The notes below the pieces were generated by a model. That model was given only the letters and a program-made list of their open reading frames with translations. It had not been told where the DNA came from and ran no database searches. A DNA stretch of 64,000 nucleotides, from NCBI RefSeq assembly GCF_900250115.1, contig NZ_LT984804.1:310001-374000 (forward strand), written 5' to 3'. Shown here piece by piece: positions 26,507-36,332 of this stretch. The translations under genes and the position numbers were made by a program. Numbering within the stretch: the first letter of the stretch is position 1; each line of letters opens with the position of its first letter. The DNA comes from Cupriavidus taiwanensis. Its GTDB lineage: Bacteria > Pseudomonadota > Gammaproteobacteria > Burkholderiales > Burkholderiaceae.

Positions 26507-27262
26507 TTACCAGACCGTGAAGCCACCATCGACAGCGATGGCCTGGCCGGTGACAAAGCTTGCGCCGGGCGAGCAGAGCCACATCACGGCGCTGGCAATG
26601 TCGCCCGGCTCGCCCAGTCTTTGCATGGGCGTTGCGAGTGTCAGCTGGGCCATGTCTTGCTGGTTCTCGGGGCGCTCGGTGATGGCCGTGTGCGCAATGC
26701 CGCCGGGGCAAATGGCGTTGACGCGGATGCCGCGGCTGGCGTAGTCCACCGCAACGGACCGGGTCAGTCCGAGCACCCCGGCCTTTGAGGCAGAGTAGGC
26801 CGACAGTCCGGGTCCGCTGACGAGCCCCATGATGGAGGACGTGTTGACGATGACCCCGGCGCCGTGCTCCAGCATCCGCGCGCACTGGTATTTCATGCAC
26901 AGCCAGATGCCCTTCAGGTTGACGGCAATGGTCTTGTCCCACTCTTCCTCGGAGAAATCGCAGATCGGCGCGCCGCGCGGCGCGATGCCGGCGTTGTTGA
27001 AGGCGAAATCAAGACGACCCAGGGAGCGGATGGTCTGGTCTATCGCCCTGGCGACGTCCGCGCCCTGGGCCACGTCTGCGCGGACAAAGATGGCCTTCGC
27101 TCCGGCTTGTTCGATGTCGTGCGCGGTTTCCTCAGCGGCTACCGTGGCGGTATCCAGCAGGGCGACGTCGGCGCCGGCGCTGGCGAAGCTGAGCGCGGTC
27201 TGGCGACCGATGCCGGTGGCCGCCCCGGTGACAAACGCAACCTTACCTTTGAATGACTGCAT
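26507..27262 (-). CDS. SDR family oxidoreductase
   Basis: A 251-residue short-chain dehydrogenase/reductase, related to 3-oxoacyl-ACP reductase and glucose dehydrogenase. Visible are the NAD(P) site TGAATGIGRQTALSFASAG, NNAGIAPRGAP, the catalytic Ser (NTSSIMGLVSG) and YSASKAGVLGLTRS, and the end SFVTGQAIAVDGGFTVW. I chose ATG at 27262, where the Rossmann fold begins at residue 8; GAGGAGG lies upstream. It follows the LuxR gene on the same strand. The substrate is unknown. Confidence 0.93.
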   Translation of the reverse strand: MQSFKGKVAFVTGAATGIGRQTALSFASAGADVALLDTATVAAEETAHDIEQAGAKAIFVRADVAQGADVARAIDQTIRSLGRLDFAFNNAGIAPRGAPICDFSEEEWDKTIAVNLKGIWLCMKYQCARMLEHGAGVIVNTSSIMGLVSGPGLSAYSASKAGVLGLTRSVAVDYASRGIRVNAICPGGIAHTAITERPENQQDMAQLTLATPMQRLGEPGDIASAVMWLCSPGASFVTGQAIAVDGGFTVW

Positions 27263-27297
27263 CTGGAGGCCTCCTCGCAGGGGTTTCAGTTCGCATG

Positions 27298-27338
27298 GCG
27301 CGCCAGCAGGTGCCTGGGTTCGCTGGCCAGTGGCGCGC
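27298..27338. repeat. Inverted repeat upstream of the SDR gene
   Basis: GCGCGCCA (27298-27305) and TGGCGCGC (27331-27338) are perfect inverted arms, 36 bp before the SDR start, with a palindromic CTGGCCAG inside. It may be an operator or a hairpin after the LuxR gene. Confidence 0.35.
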
Positions 27339-27469
27339 AGACGAGGATACGGGGGCGTGAGCCGCTGGCCAACGTCAATTCGGACTAGTACGCCGGCGAA
27401 ATCAGCGGGAGGACCTTGGCGCTGCATGCAAGCCCGCGGTGCCGTGCGTGGACGCGCGCCAGGCTGGCA

Positions 27470-28645
27470 TCAGCCCAGGGAAAACGCGCTGTTCAGGATG
27501 GATCCGACCAACGTCGCCTGGCGCGTCACGCCGGTCTTGGAATAGATGGCGCGCAGGTGCGCCCGCGCGGTGTTCTTGCTGATGCCCAGTTCTTCGCCGG
27601 CCTCCTCGAGCGTCAGGCCGTTGGTCAGCGCCAGCGCCAGGCTGGATTCAGCCGGCGTGAAGCCAAAGAGCTTGCCCACCAGCTCGTGCGACGCCAGCGA
27701 CTTGCGCGACGGGTCGCGGACAAAGATGGCGCAGGCGGGTCGCCGCAAAGTGTCTTCTGGCCATTCGCTGAGCGGAATGCTGCGGATCAGTACGCCCAGT
27801 CTCGGCTTGCCGGAGGGCCGCGAGACCGCGACGGCGTGGACCACGGACGAGGCATTGGACGCGCGTTCGGCCAGCGCCTGCCGCACCAGCTTCTGGAACT
27901 TCCGGTCCTCGGTCTGGTACTTCAGTTCGAGCGCGCTTCCGCGCCGGCGCATGCCATCGTTTGCAGCAAAGATCTCGTCCGCGAGCGGGTTGGTCTGCAT
28001 CACCGAGCCGGACTCATCCAGCATGACCGTGCCCACCAGCATCCGGTCGAATGCATTGACATAGAGCTTGCGCTCCGAATTGGCGATATCGAACCTGGAG
28101 TGCAGCCGCACCGCGCGCTTCAGGTGTGGCAACAAGGCGCCGCAGGCAGCCTTCTCGGCATCGGAGAAGTTGGCGCCCTGGTGGCTGCGGCAGATGCGCA
28201 GGCGACATTCCACGCCATCCTCGGTGCGGAGGTCGGCGCCCATCATGTAGCCGACGTCGAAGGGTTGGTGGAACTGCTTGTACATTTCGCTGCTGCGCCA
28301 ATGGCTGTCCCCGACCAGTTCGTCGACGGTGATGATCCGGTCCGTCGGCAGGTTAACGAACGGATCCAGCGCGAAATAATAATTGTGGTAGGAAGCTTCA
28401 CCCGGCAGTACGGTGCCTTGCGCGGAAGCGTGGATCATCAGGCCGTTGCGGCCAGAGGCGGGCGATCGCAGGATGAGCGTGACATAGTTCGCGTGCAGGC
28501 ACGTGCGGATCGCCTCCAGCGAGCGGCTCCAGGGAATGTCCTCCAGGGGCCCCTCATACAGCATCGCCAGCAGCTTGCTGAACTGGCTGAACTCCAGCAT
28601 CGATGCCGCTGGCGGGTCCGGTGGCACGGTGGTTTTGGGGGGCAT
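27470..28645 (-). CDS. LuxR family transcriptional regulator
   Basis: The 391-residue protein has a LuxR-type helix-turn-helix at the C-terminus (FGFTPAESSLALALTNGLTL, then ISKNTARAHLRAIYSKTGV), and a long N-terminal part with a GAF/PAS-like sensing section (MLDESGSVMQTNPLADEIF). There is no receiver domain. It lies 185 bp after the AbgB-like gene and before the SDR gene, all on the minus strand, so it may control either. Ligand unknown. Confidence 0.9.
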   Translation of the reverse strand: MPPKTTVPPDPPAASMLEFSQFSKLLAMLYEGPLEDIPWSRSLEAIRTCLHANYVTLILRSPASGRNGLMIHASAQGTVLPGEASYHNYYFALDPFVNLPTDRIITVDELVGDSHWRSSEMYKQFHQPFDVGYMMGADLRTEDGVECRLRICRSHQGANFSDAEKAACGALLPHLKRAVRLHSRFDIANSERKLYVNAFDRMLVGTVMLDESGSVMQTNPLADEIFAANDGMRRRGSALELKYQTEDRKFQKLVRQALAERASNASSVVHAVAVSRPSGKPRLGVLIRSIPLSEWPEDTLRRPACAIFVRDPSRKSLASHELVGKLFGFTPAESSLALALTNGLTLEEAGEELGISKNTARAHLRAIYSKTGVTRQATLVGSILNSAFSLG

Positions 28646-28830
28646 ACCTGGTACTTCCGGTTAGGCGTTCACGGCACCGGTCATCGCTATCGACTGGCCA
28701 TGCCGATCATGGCGGGAACAAGGGACGGCGACGCTGCCGGGCGGATGCTATGCGCCGGCCGGGCCGCCGGCATCGTGCAAACGGACTAGCCATGACCGGC
28801 CCACGGCCGCCGGCATCGCCCGCCGGCGCG

Positions 28831-30264
28831 TTAGCTCCTGGTTCTGGCGACGGGCAAGGCCACGTCGTCGGGAATCGGGCAGACATAAGGCCTGCCGCCG
28901 CGCCGCGCAACCAGTTCTTCTCGCGCCGCGGCCAGCAGTTCGGGCTGCTCGAGCAGGCGGATCGCAGTGGCTGCCATCGACCTGGCCGCGTGCACCATGC
29001 CGATATGCGCCAGCGACGAAGTCCCTTGCGAAACCATCTGCCAGGAGTGGAAGGGCGTGCCGAAGGCATAGCACGCGACCCAGCACTGCGCGGTCGGCGT
29101 GATCCAGCTGACATCGCCGACGTCGGTGGAGCCGTAGAGCAGCTCGGTGTCGTCCGGGTCGAACGGCCGCAGGCCATCGAACAGCGCCGGCGGCTTGCCG
29201 CGCAAGACGCTGGCCAGCGAGCGGCCGGCTTCGGCGACGTCGCTGTCGGGCAGGGTGGCATGGTGGCGCGCCGCATCCTCCTGCTCGCGCGCGCCGACCG
29301 GCAGCTTGCCGAGCTGCTGCATCTCGGCGTACAGGATCCGGTTGAGCGCGGTGTTCTGCATCAGGTTGGAGCAGGCCTTGTCGAAGCGGATCTCGACTTC
29401 GCAGCCGGTCATCAGGGCCGCGCCGCGGGCGATGTCGCACACGCGCGCGTAGAGCGCCGCGGCATCGTCGTTGCGCGCGGCGCGGATCAGGTAGAGCACC
29501 TCGGCGCGGGCCTGCACCACGTTGGGCGAGAGGCCGCCGCTGTCGGTGATGGCGTAGTGGACGCGCGCGTCGGGCGGCATGTGCTCGCGCAGGTAATTGC
29601 TGCCCACGTTCATCAGCTCCACCGCGTCCAGCGCGCTGCGGCCCAGGTGGGGCGAGTTGGCGGCATGCGCGGCGCGGCCATGGAAGACGAAGCTCGCCTG
29701 TACATTGGCCAGCGTGGCCTGGCTGAACACGCCGGTGTAGCTGGCCGGATGCCAGGTGAGCGCGGCCGACAGGTCGTCGAAAGCCCCGGCGCGTGCCATG
29801 AAGGTCTTGCCCGAGCCGCCTTCCTCGGCGGGGCAGCCGTAGAAGCGGATGCGGCCGGGCAACTTGTGCGCGCGCAGGTGCTGCTGCACCGCGAGCGCCG
29901 CCAGGTGCGCGGCGGCGCCCAGCAGGTGGTGGCCGCAGCCGTGGCCGTTCGGCCCGGGGCTTTCCCGCGACGGCATGCATTGCAGGGCGCCGCTCTCCTG
30001 GTTCAGTCCGGACAGCGCGTCGTACTCGCCGAGCACGCCGATCACCGGGCCGCCTTCGCCGAACTCGGCGTGGAAGGCGGTCGGGATGCCGGCGAGATCA
30101 GCCTGCACGCGGAAGCCGGCCTGCGCAAGGCCATCGGCATGCAGGCTGGCGGAGACCCGCTCGGCGTAGCGCAGTTCGGCCAGCCCCCAGATCTTGTCGC
30201 TGAGTTCGGCGAAGCGCGGGGCTTCGCGTTCAAAGAATGCGTGAAGGTGTTCGATGGGATGCAT
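28831..30264 (-). CDS. M20 family hydrolase, AbgB-like
   Basis: At 477 residues it matches the length and layout of p-aminobenzoyl-glutamate hydrolase subunit B (AbgB): VIGVLGEYDALSGLNQES, NGHGCGHHLLGAAAHLAALA, YGCPAEEGGSGKTFMARAG and the dimerisation domain FHGRAAHAANSPHLGRSALD. AbgB needs an AbgA partner in E. coli; none is present here, so it probably acts alone on another amide-linked substrate. It starts 6 bp after the stop of the Bug gene, so receptor and hydrolase form an operon. Confidence 0.88.
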   Translation of the reverse strand: MHPIEHLHAFFEREAPRFAELSDKIWGLAELRYAERVSASLHADGLAQAGFRVQADLAGIPTAFHAEFGEGGPVIGVLGEYDALSGLNQESGALQCMPSRESPGPNGHGCGHHLLGAAAHLAALAVQQHLRAHKLPGRIRFYGCPAEEGGSGKTFMARAGAFDDLSAALTWHPASYTGVFSQATLANVQASFVFHGRAAHAANSPHLGRSALDAVELMNVGSNYLREHMPPDARVHYAITDSGGLSPNVVQARAEVLYLIRAARNDDAAALYARVCDIARGAALMTGCEVEIRFDKACSNLMQNTALNRILYAEMQQLGKLPVGAREQEDAARHHATLPDSDVAEAGRSLASVLRGKPPALFDGLRPFDPDDTELLYGSTDVGDVSWITPTAQCWVACYAFGTPFHSWQMVSQGTSSLAHIGMVHAARSMAATAIRLLEQPELLAAAREELVARRGGRPYVCPIPDDVALPVARTRS

Positions 30265-30270
30265 GCGGTC

Positions 30271-31293
30271 TTACTCCACCTTGATGCCCGCGCGCTGCAC
30301 CACGGCGCGGTTGCGCTTGAGCTGGGTCTCGATCAGCGCCTGAAAGTGTGCTTCGTCGCCAGCGGCGGGGCTTGCCCCCATCTGTTCGAGCCGCGCCAGC
30401 ACTTCCGGCGCCTGTATGGTTTTCAGCGCCGCGGCGCGCAGCTTGTCGGCCACGGGCGCCGGCGTTTTGGCCGGAACCGCCAGCCCGAACCAGCTGTTGC
30501 CCAGGTCGCTGAGGTCGCCATGGCCGAGTTCCTTGAGCGTGGGCACCTGCGGCAGCTGGGGCACGCGCTTGTCGCCCGCGACCGCGAGCGGCACCAGCTT
30601 GCCGGCCTTCACCTGCGGCAGTGCCGACGGCAGCTGGTCGGGCAGGATCTGGACCACGCCGGCGAGGGTATCGTTGAGCGCGGGGCCGATGCCGCGGTAT
30701 GGCACGACGGTCATCTTCACGCCCAGCTTGTCGTTCATGGCTTCGACCAGCAGGTGCCCGAGGCTGCCGACGCCGGGCACCGCGCTGCTGTACGCGCCGG
30801 GCTTGCGCTTGAGCTCCGCCACGAAGCCGGCAAAGTCCTTCGCCGGCATGGCCGGATTCACGGTGATGACGGCGGGCATGCTGACCAGCATGGCCAGGGG
30901 GCGCAAGTGCTGGTTGGTCTTGGCGGCCTTGTCGTAGAAGATCGGGTTGACCGCCAGGGTGCTGACCGTGGCCAGGCCCAGGGTATAGCCGTCCGGCGGC
31001 GCCAGCGCCACCACCTCGGACCCCATCATGCCGCCGGCACCCGCGCGGTTTTCCACCACCACGGCCTGGCCAAGTTCCTTGCGCATGCGCTCGGCGACCA
31101 CGCGCGCGATCAGGTCGCTGGAACCGCCGGCGGCAAAGGGCACGATCAGCCGCAGCGGCTTGCTCGGGAAGGCCGTCCCGGCGGCGGCCGCCGACGGCAA
31201 CAGGCAGATGGCCAGCGCGGCCAAAGGGCGGCAAGCTTGCGCGAAATGGGAAATGACATGGGGACTCTCCGACCGAGACGGGAAATGGCGCAT
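30271..31293 (-). CDS. Bug/TTT family solute-binding receptor
   Basis: A receptor of about 340 residues with a signal peptide (ACRPLAALAICLLPSAAAAG), then FPSKPLRLIVPFAAGGSSD, VVENRAGAGGMMGSE and MTVVPYRGIGPALN. The start at 31293 is not certain: the ribosome site is poor and the leader before the hydrophobic core is long, about 20 residues. It is coupled to the AbgB-like hydrolase 6 bp downstream and divergent from a LysR gene. This is the second receptor + M20 hydrolase pair in the window, after 17.7-20 kb. Confidence 0.88.
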   Translation of the reverse strand: MRHFPSRSESPHVISHFAQACRPLAALAICLLPSAAAAGTAFPSKPLRLIVPFAAGGSSDLIARVVAERMRKELGQAVVVENRAGAGGMMGSEVVALAPPDGYTLGLATVSTLAVNPIFYDKAAKTNQHLRPLAMLVSMPAVITVNPAMPAKDFAGFVAELKRKPGAYSSAVPGVGSLGHLLVEAMNDKLGVKMTVVPYRGIGPALNDTLAGVVQILPDQLPSALPQVKAGKLVPLAVAGDKRVPQLPQVPTLKELGHGDLSDLGNSWFGLAVPAKTPAPVADKLRAAALKTIQAPEVLARLEQMGASPAAGDEAHFQALIETQLKRNRAVVQRAGIKVE

Positions 31294-31384
31294 ACGGCGC
31301 CGCCGGAGGGCGGGACACCCGTGATATGCTCGCCCGCTAATGTAGAAGCGGACGGGGGAGCCCACCAGCCGCTTTTCCCCGTCA

Positions 31385-31405
31385 GCTATCGGCACTATCA
31401 ATAGC
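31385..31405. promoter_or_regulatory. GCTAT-N11-ATAGC, candidate LysR box
   Basis: The arms are perfect and contain the T-N11-A core classic for LysR regulators. The site ends 10 bp before the LysR start, in the divergent gap to the Bug/AbgB-like operon. Confidence 0.45.
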
Positions 31406-31414
31406 CTCCACCCG

Positions 31415-32437
31415 ATGCCTCGGATTGCGAGCGATTCCCCGCCCTTGCCGTCGGCGTGGCCGGACCTGGCCGACGTCGGCACCTCCACGCTTGCCAGGGT
31501 GCTCTACACCCGGCTTGCCACGCACGGCAGGCTGCGGCAACTGCAATTGCTGGTGGCGGTGAGCGATTGCGGCAGCATCGCGCGCGCCGCCGGCGAAATC
31601 CCCATGAGCCAGTCGGCCGCCACGCAGGCCCTGGCCGAACTGGAGCGGATCTTTGGCACGCAACTGTTCGAGCGCCACGCACGCGGCATCCGGCCCACGC
31701 CGGCCGGGCGCGCCCTGACGGATGCCGCGCGCGGTGTCATGACCCGGCTGCAACAGGCCGCTGAGTCGCTGGCCGCCATCCGGCAAGGCGCCAGCGCAGC
31801 GTTGCGGATCGGGGCGATTCCCGCCGCCTCTGGTGCACTGGTCGCGCCGCTGCTGGGCGCCTTCTACGATGCCCATCCGGACGTCCACCTGGAATTGCAG
31901 GAAGACAGCGGGTCCAGCCTGCTGCCCCAGCTTGCCGGCGGCAACCTTGACGCGGTGTTCTGCCGGACGCCGCAGCGGCTGCCGGCAAGCCTGGTCTTCG
32001 AACCGTTGCTCGACGACGATGTGGTGATCCTCGCCGCGCCCAGCCATCCCATGGCCGGCCGGCGCAACCTGCCGCTCGAGGCGCTGGCCGGCGCGCGCTG
32101 GGTGCTGCCGGCAGCCAGCATCCAGCTGCGCGAGGTATTCGAAAGCCTGGTGCTCGGCGCGCTGCCCGAGGCCAAGTGGTTCCCGGTCTCGACACTGTCG
32201 CTGCCCGCGCTCGAAGGCCTGCTGCAACAGCCGGGCGCCGTCACCCTGATACCGCGCAGCGTGTCGGCCGGCATGCTCGCCGGTGCGCGCGTCTGCCGGC
32301 TCGACGTGGCCATGTCGGTGCCGCTGTCGCCGCTGGGCGTTGCGCACTCCGCGCACGATGCGCCTGGCCTGCTGCGGGACTTCCTGGCGCTGCTGCGTGA
32401 GCGGCTCGAACGGAAAACTACAACCGGGGGCCGGTGA
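31415..32437 (+). CDS. LysR family transcriptional regulator
   Basis: A 340-residue regulator with a longer N-terminus than usual: about 35 residues precede the helix-turn-helix (RLRQLQLLVAVSDCGSIARA, then SQSAATQALAELERIFGTQL). The LysR substrate domain follows (GALVAPLLGAFYDAHPDVHL). The extra N-terminal stretch resembles the CbnR/GbpR-like group with a leader, or the true start is internal; no better ribosome site is seen. Divergent from the Bug/AbgB-like genes, which it probably regulates. Confidence 0.9.
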   Translation: MPRIASDSPPLPSAWPDLADVGTSTLARVLYTRLATHGRLRQLQLLVAVSDCGSIARAAGEIPMSQSAATQALAELERIFGTQLFERHARGIRPTPAGRALTDAARGVMTRLQQAAESLAAIRQGASAALRIGAIPAASGALVAPLLGAFYDAHPDVHLELQEDSGSSLLPQLAGGNLDAVFCRTPQRLPASLVFEPLLDDDVVILAAPSHPMAGRRNLPLEALAGARWVLPAASIQLREVFESLVLGALPEAKWFPVSTLSLPALEGLLQQPGAVTLIPRSVSAGMLAGARVCRLDVAMSVPLSPLGVAHSAHDAPGLLRDFLALLRERLERKTTTGGR

Positions 32438-32491
32438 GGGCGGGCGCCGCTCGCGGGTCAGACGCGCGGCACCTTGCGCATCGCGCCGGCA

Positions 32492-34105
32492 TCACCATGG
32501 CTCTGTGCGCCAGCCCTGGCCGGTCGCCACCAGCCGATCCGTCAAGCCAAGGCTGTCCATGAAGGCATCGTCGTGGGACACCACCACCAGCGCGCCCTGA
32601 TAGCCGCGCAGCATGGCTTCCAGCGCCTGCACGGAAGGCAGGTCCAGATGGTTGCTGGGCTCGTCCAGCAACAGCAGGTGCGGCGGTGGATCGGCATACA
32701 GCACGCACGCCAGCGCCGCCTTGAGACGCTCGCCACCGCTGAGCGAGCCGCCAGGCGCTGCGATCTTGCGGTGATCCAGGCCGAGGTGCGCCAGGCGCAT
32801 GCGCAGATCGCCTTCGGTAGCGGTCCCGTTCGCCTCCAGCATCTGTTCCAGCACGGTTCGTTGTGGATCCAGGCTGGCCAGGCGCTGGTCCAGGTAGATG
32901 CCCTCCACCGACATCCTGCAGGTCCCCGCCAAGGGCTCAAGCTGGCGGGCGAGCACCTTGAGCATGGTGGATTTGCCGCAGCCGTTGGGGCCGACCACGC
33001 CGATGCGCTGCTGTCCCGTCAAGGTGAGGCTGAGGTGGCGCGTGGCAGCGCGGACAAACGGCAGCTCCACGGCCTCGAGTTCCGCGACACGTCGTTGCGA
33101 ACGCAGCGCAACCGGCAGCTCGTGCACCACGATGGCCAGATCGTTTTCGACCCGCTGCGCGGCCTCGCGCACCCGCTCGGCGCTTTGCGCCCGGGCCGCG
33201 GCATGCTGCTGGCGCAGCTTGCCGGCGGAACTTTCGCTGCGTTCCTTCTGGCGGCCCAGCAGGATCCTGGCCTGGTTGGCTTCGTGGCCTTGCCGGTTGC
33301 CGCGGGCCTGGCGTCGTTCCAGGCGCTCGCCTTGCTCGCGCAGGGCCTGCGCTTCGCGCCGCTGTTCGAGCTTGCGTTGTTCGAGCTGCTGGATCGCGCT
33401 CTGTTGCTCCTGCTCCTTGCATTGCGCGAAGAAGGCGTAGTTGCCACCATAGCTGCGCAGTCCCAGGGAAGACAGTTCCACGATGCGCGCCATGGCCCCC
33501 AGCAGTTGCCGGTCATGGCTGACCACAAGCAGCCCTCGTGGCCAGCGCTGCAACTGCTCGACCAGCGCCTGGCGGTTGGGCCGGTCGAGATGGTTGCTGG
33601 GCTCGTCCAGGACCAGGAAATCGGCATCCGACAACAAGGCGCCGGCCAGCGTGACGCGCATGGCTTCGCCGCCACTGAGCGCGCTGGCAGGCGTCGCGGC
33701 ATCGAGATGGCCCAGGCCATTGCGCTCCAGTTCGTGCTGCAGCCGCAGGCGTATGTCCCAGCGCTCGCCCACGGCATCGAAGTCTTCGGGCGCACTGCTG
33801 CCGGCTTCGATGCGTTCGAGGGCATCGAGTATGGTGCGCACACCCGCCAGGTCCGAGACCGTAGCGCCGGGCGGATGCGATATCTGCTGGGCGAGGTAGT
33901 ACACGCTGCCATGGCGCGTACAACGCCCGGCGGCCGGCTGCACTTGTCCGGCCAGCATGCGCGCCAGCACCGTCTTGCCCGCGCCATTGCGGCCGACCAG
34001 GCCGGTGGGGCGCTGGTCGAACTGTTCGGTGAGGTCGGAAAAAAGCGTCCTGCCGTCCGGCAGAACGAAAGACGCGCCTTCCAGCGCGAGACAGGGATTC
34101 GTCAT
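32492..34105 (-). CDS. ABC-F family ATPase
   Basis: The 537-residue protein has two ABC ATPase domains and no membrane part, the layout of ABC-F translation factors. First domain: VGRNGAGKT (residues 38-45), [23 protein letters not shown]. Second: [38 protein letters not shown] charged helical linker rich in Gln, Glu and Arg ([20 protein letters not shown]) lies between, as in the P-site tRNA interaction motif region. The family acts on the ribosome; some give antibiotic resistance. Which subfamily is not clear. It converges on the LysR gene with 54 bp between. Confidence 0.92.
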   Translation of the reverse strand: MTNPCLALEGASFVLPDGRTLFSDLTEQFDQRPTGLVGRNGAGKTVLARMLAGQVQPAAGRCTRHGSVYYLAQQISHPPGATVSDLAGVRTILDALERIEAGSSAPEDFDAVGERWDIRLRLQHELERNGLGHLDAATPASALSGGEAMRVTLAGALLSDADFLVLDEPSNHLDRPNRQALVEQLQRWPRGLLVVSHDRQLLGAMARIVELSSLGLRSYGGNYAFFAQCKEQEQQSAIQQLEQRKLEQRREAQALREQGERLERRQARGNRQGHEANQARILLGRQKERSESSAGKLRQQHAAARAQSAERVREAAQRVENDLAIVVHELPVALRSQRRVAELEAVELPFVRAATRHLSLTLTGQQRIGVVGPNGCGKSTMLKVLARQLEPLAGTCRMSVEGIYLDQRLASLDPQRTVLEQMLEANGTATEGDLRMRLAHLGLDHRKIAAPGGSLSGGERLKAALACVLYADPPPHLLLLDEPSNHLDLPSVQALEAMLRGYQGALVVVSHDDAFMDSLGLTDRLVATGQGWRTEPW

Positions 34106-34365
34106 GGGTAATTCCAGGGATGCCAGAAGCTCCCCCTGCTCATGGGGGTAGGTGGAGACTGGCCGTCATGAAGACGGCGGCATCAATGGCGCATGACGAG
34201 TACCTCGGTGATGGGATCGGGTTGCCATGTTAAGGGCTTTTGCGGCGGGAGGCAATCGCGTGCCCTGCGCAAGCGGGCAGGTGCTCCGCTTGCAACTCCT
34301 GATTTCGCGCCTAGACTCCATATGGGCAAACCGCGCGCTTGCTTGCGCGGCTTGCGATCCCCGCC

Positions 34366-35913
34366 ATGTCCGCTGTCCGCCCTTCCCGTTGGCTGGCAGG
34401 CCTCCTTCTGTCCGGCCTGATGGGCGCGCTCAGCCTGTGCGGACCGGCTGCCGTAGCCCAGCAAAAAACGCCATCGCAAAATCCGCCAGCCGCTGCATCG
34501 ACCCCTGCCGCTACCGCCGCGACAGGCCAGGCCACTCCCGCCAAGCCGCGCGGCCTGAACCTTGCCAACAAGCCCCGTACCGGCGACTTCGACGTGATGC
34601 TGAAGAGCCACGTCATCCGCGTGCTGGTGCCGTACAGCCGCACGCTTTACTTCAGCGACAAGGGCCGCGAGCGCGGACTGACCGCGGAGCTGGTGCGTGA
34701 CTTCGAGCGCTACCTGAACAAGAAATACGCCGACCAGCTCGGCAAGCGCCCGCTGACCATCATCATCATCCCGACCACGCGCGACCGGCTGCTGCCCGAC
34801 CTGATGGCGGGGCTTGGCGATATCGCCGCCGGCAACCTCACCGAGACCGAAAGCAGGCTGAAGCAGGTGGACTTCACCGCGCCGCGCGACCGCAAGCCGG
34901 TGCGCGAGCTGGTGGTCACGGGGCCAAAGGCGCCGCCGTTGCAGCGCCTCGACGATCTCGCCGGAAAGACCGTGCATGTACGGCGCGCCAGCAGCTATTT
35001 CGAAAGCCTGACCGTGCTGAACGACGGCCTGCGCCACGCCGGCAAGGTGCCGATCAAGCTGGTCATGCTGCCCGACGCGCTCGAGGACGAAGACGCGCTC
35101 GAGATGCTCAACGCGGGCGTGCTGCAGATCCTGGTGGTCGATGACTGGAAGGCGGCGATGTGGGCGCAGATCCTGCCAAACATCAAGGTGCGCGAAGACC
35201 TGGCCGTGCGCGAAGGCGGCTATACCGGCTGGGCCTACCGCAAGAACAGCCCGCAACTGCGGCAGGCGATCGAAGACTTCTACTTCAATTTCGTCAAGAA
35301 GCAGGGCGGGGCGGAGTACCGGCTCAAGCAGACCATGCTGCGCATCAAGCAGATCAAGAACAATACCGACGATGCCGAGTACAAGCGCTTCCAGCAGACC
35401 ATTGCCTTCTTCGAGAAGTATGGCAAGGACTATGGCTTCGATCCGCTGATGCTGGCCGCGCAGGGCTTCCAGGAATCACAGCTGAACCAGGAGGCGCGCA
35501 GCCATGTCGGCGCGGTCGGCATCATGCAGATCATGCCGGCCACCGGCAAGGAACTGAATGTCGGCAATATCCGGATGGCCGAAGCCAACGTCCACGCCGG
35601 CGCCAAGTACATGGACCGGCTGATGACGAAGTACTTCCCCGACGCGCATTTCTCGGAAGCGAACCGGCCGCTGTTCGCCTTTGCCAGCTATAACGCCGGG
35701 CCGGGCAATATCGCCAAGATGCGCAAGGAAGCGGCGGCGCGCGGACTGGATCCCGACAAGTGGTTCAACAACGTCGAGATCGTGGTGGCGGAGAAGATCG
35801 GCATCGAGACCACCACCTATGTGCGCAATATCTTCAAGTACTACGCGGCGTACCGGCTGATGCAGGACATGCAGGCGTCGCGCGAGCGTGCGATCAGGCA
35901 GATGCAGAAATAG
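34366..35913 (+). CDS. Membrane-bound lytic murein transglycosylase F-like protein
   Basis: The 515-residue envelope protein combines an N-terminal solute-binding (SBP_bac_3) domain (VIRVLVPYSRTLYFSDKGRE through DLTV-type lobes) with a C-terminal SLT domain. The SLT catalytic Glu is in AAQGFQESQLNQEARSHVG, followed by VGIMQIMPATGKELNVG and FASYNAGPGNIAKMR, as in MltF. It cleaves peptidoglycan glycan strands to 1,6-anhydro products. The signal peptide (residues 1-35, ending near PAAVAQQ) is followed by a low-complexity Pro/Ala/Thr stretch. ATG at 34366 chosen for the leader; 34339 is also open. Confidence 0.92.
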   Translation: MSAVRPSRWLAGLLLSGLMGALSLCGPAAVAQQKTPSQNPPAAASTPAATAATGQATPAKPRGLNLANKPRTGDFDVMLKSHVIRVLVPYSRTLYFSDKGRERGLTAELVRDFERYLNKKYADQLGKRPLTIIIIPTTRDRLLPDLMAGLGDIAAGNLTETESRLKQVDFTAPRDRKPVRELVVTGPKAPPLQRLDDLAGKTVHVRRASSYFESLTVLNDGLRHAGKVPIKLVMLPDALEDEDALEMLNAGVLQILVVDDWKAAMWAQILPNIKVREDLAVREGGYTGWAYRKNSPQLRQAIEDFYFNFVKKQGGAEYRLKQTMLRIKQIKNNTDDAEYKRFQQTIAFFEKYGKDYGFDPLMLAAQGFQESQLNQEARSHVGAVGIMQIMPATGKELNVGNIRMAEANVHAGAKYMDRLMTKYFPDAHFSEANRPLFAFASYNAGPGNIAKMRKEAAARGLDPDKWFNNVEIVVAEKIGIETTTYVRNIFKYYAAYRLMQDMQASRERAIRQMQK

Positions 35914-36332
35914 CGGCCGGCACCGGCAGCCGACCCACAGCGCGGCGCCGGGCGCACTCGGTTGGCCGGCCGCTTGCGTCGAACGGATCAGGCGGACTCG
36001 TCCGGGGTGCGTCCGGGGGAACATTGCCAGCATTGCAAGTCCTTGCCGCCGATGCCCCATGCCATCCTGCGGGTGCCAGTCGGCAGGCGGATGTGAACTG
36101 GCATCGGCCACCCCCTCCTCCGCGCACGCGGACCATCCCTAAACCCCCTTCCTCTGCCCACGCCAACGCGAGCGGCCGCGCCGCTCCGTGTCAGAAAAGG
36201 GAAAGCCCAAGACGCCCAGGGGAAAGCGCAATGCCCGGCACGGCCTGATGATTGGCCACACAGGCCGTCCCACAGGCAAGCCAGCCGGGAAGCCGACGCG
36301 CACTTTCATATTCGACAGCAGACAGGAGACAC
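35914..36332. other. 419-bp intergenic region without a supported gene
   Basis: No convincing coding frame was found. A weak hairpin is present: TGCCAGT (36074-36080) and ACTGGCA (36097-36103) with a 16-nt loop. The AG-rich last 30 bases carry the ribosome site of the quinone oxidoreductase. A promoter for the operon that follows is expected here but none stands out. Confidence 0.5.

Noticed and set aside
28603..31404. A 933-codon open frame on the plus strand
   Set aside because: It lies antisense to the AbgB-like and Bug genes, whose motifs are clear. The frame is rich in Gly, Arg, His and Gln without domains, as expected opposite GC-rich genes.
32474..34111. A 545-codon plus-strand frame
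   Set aside because: It is antisense to the ABC-F gene, where both ATPase domains are complete.
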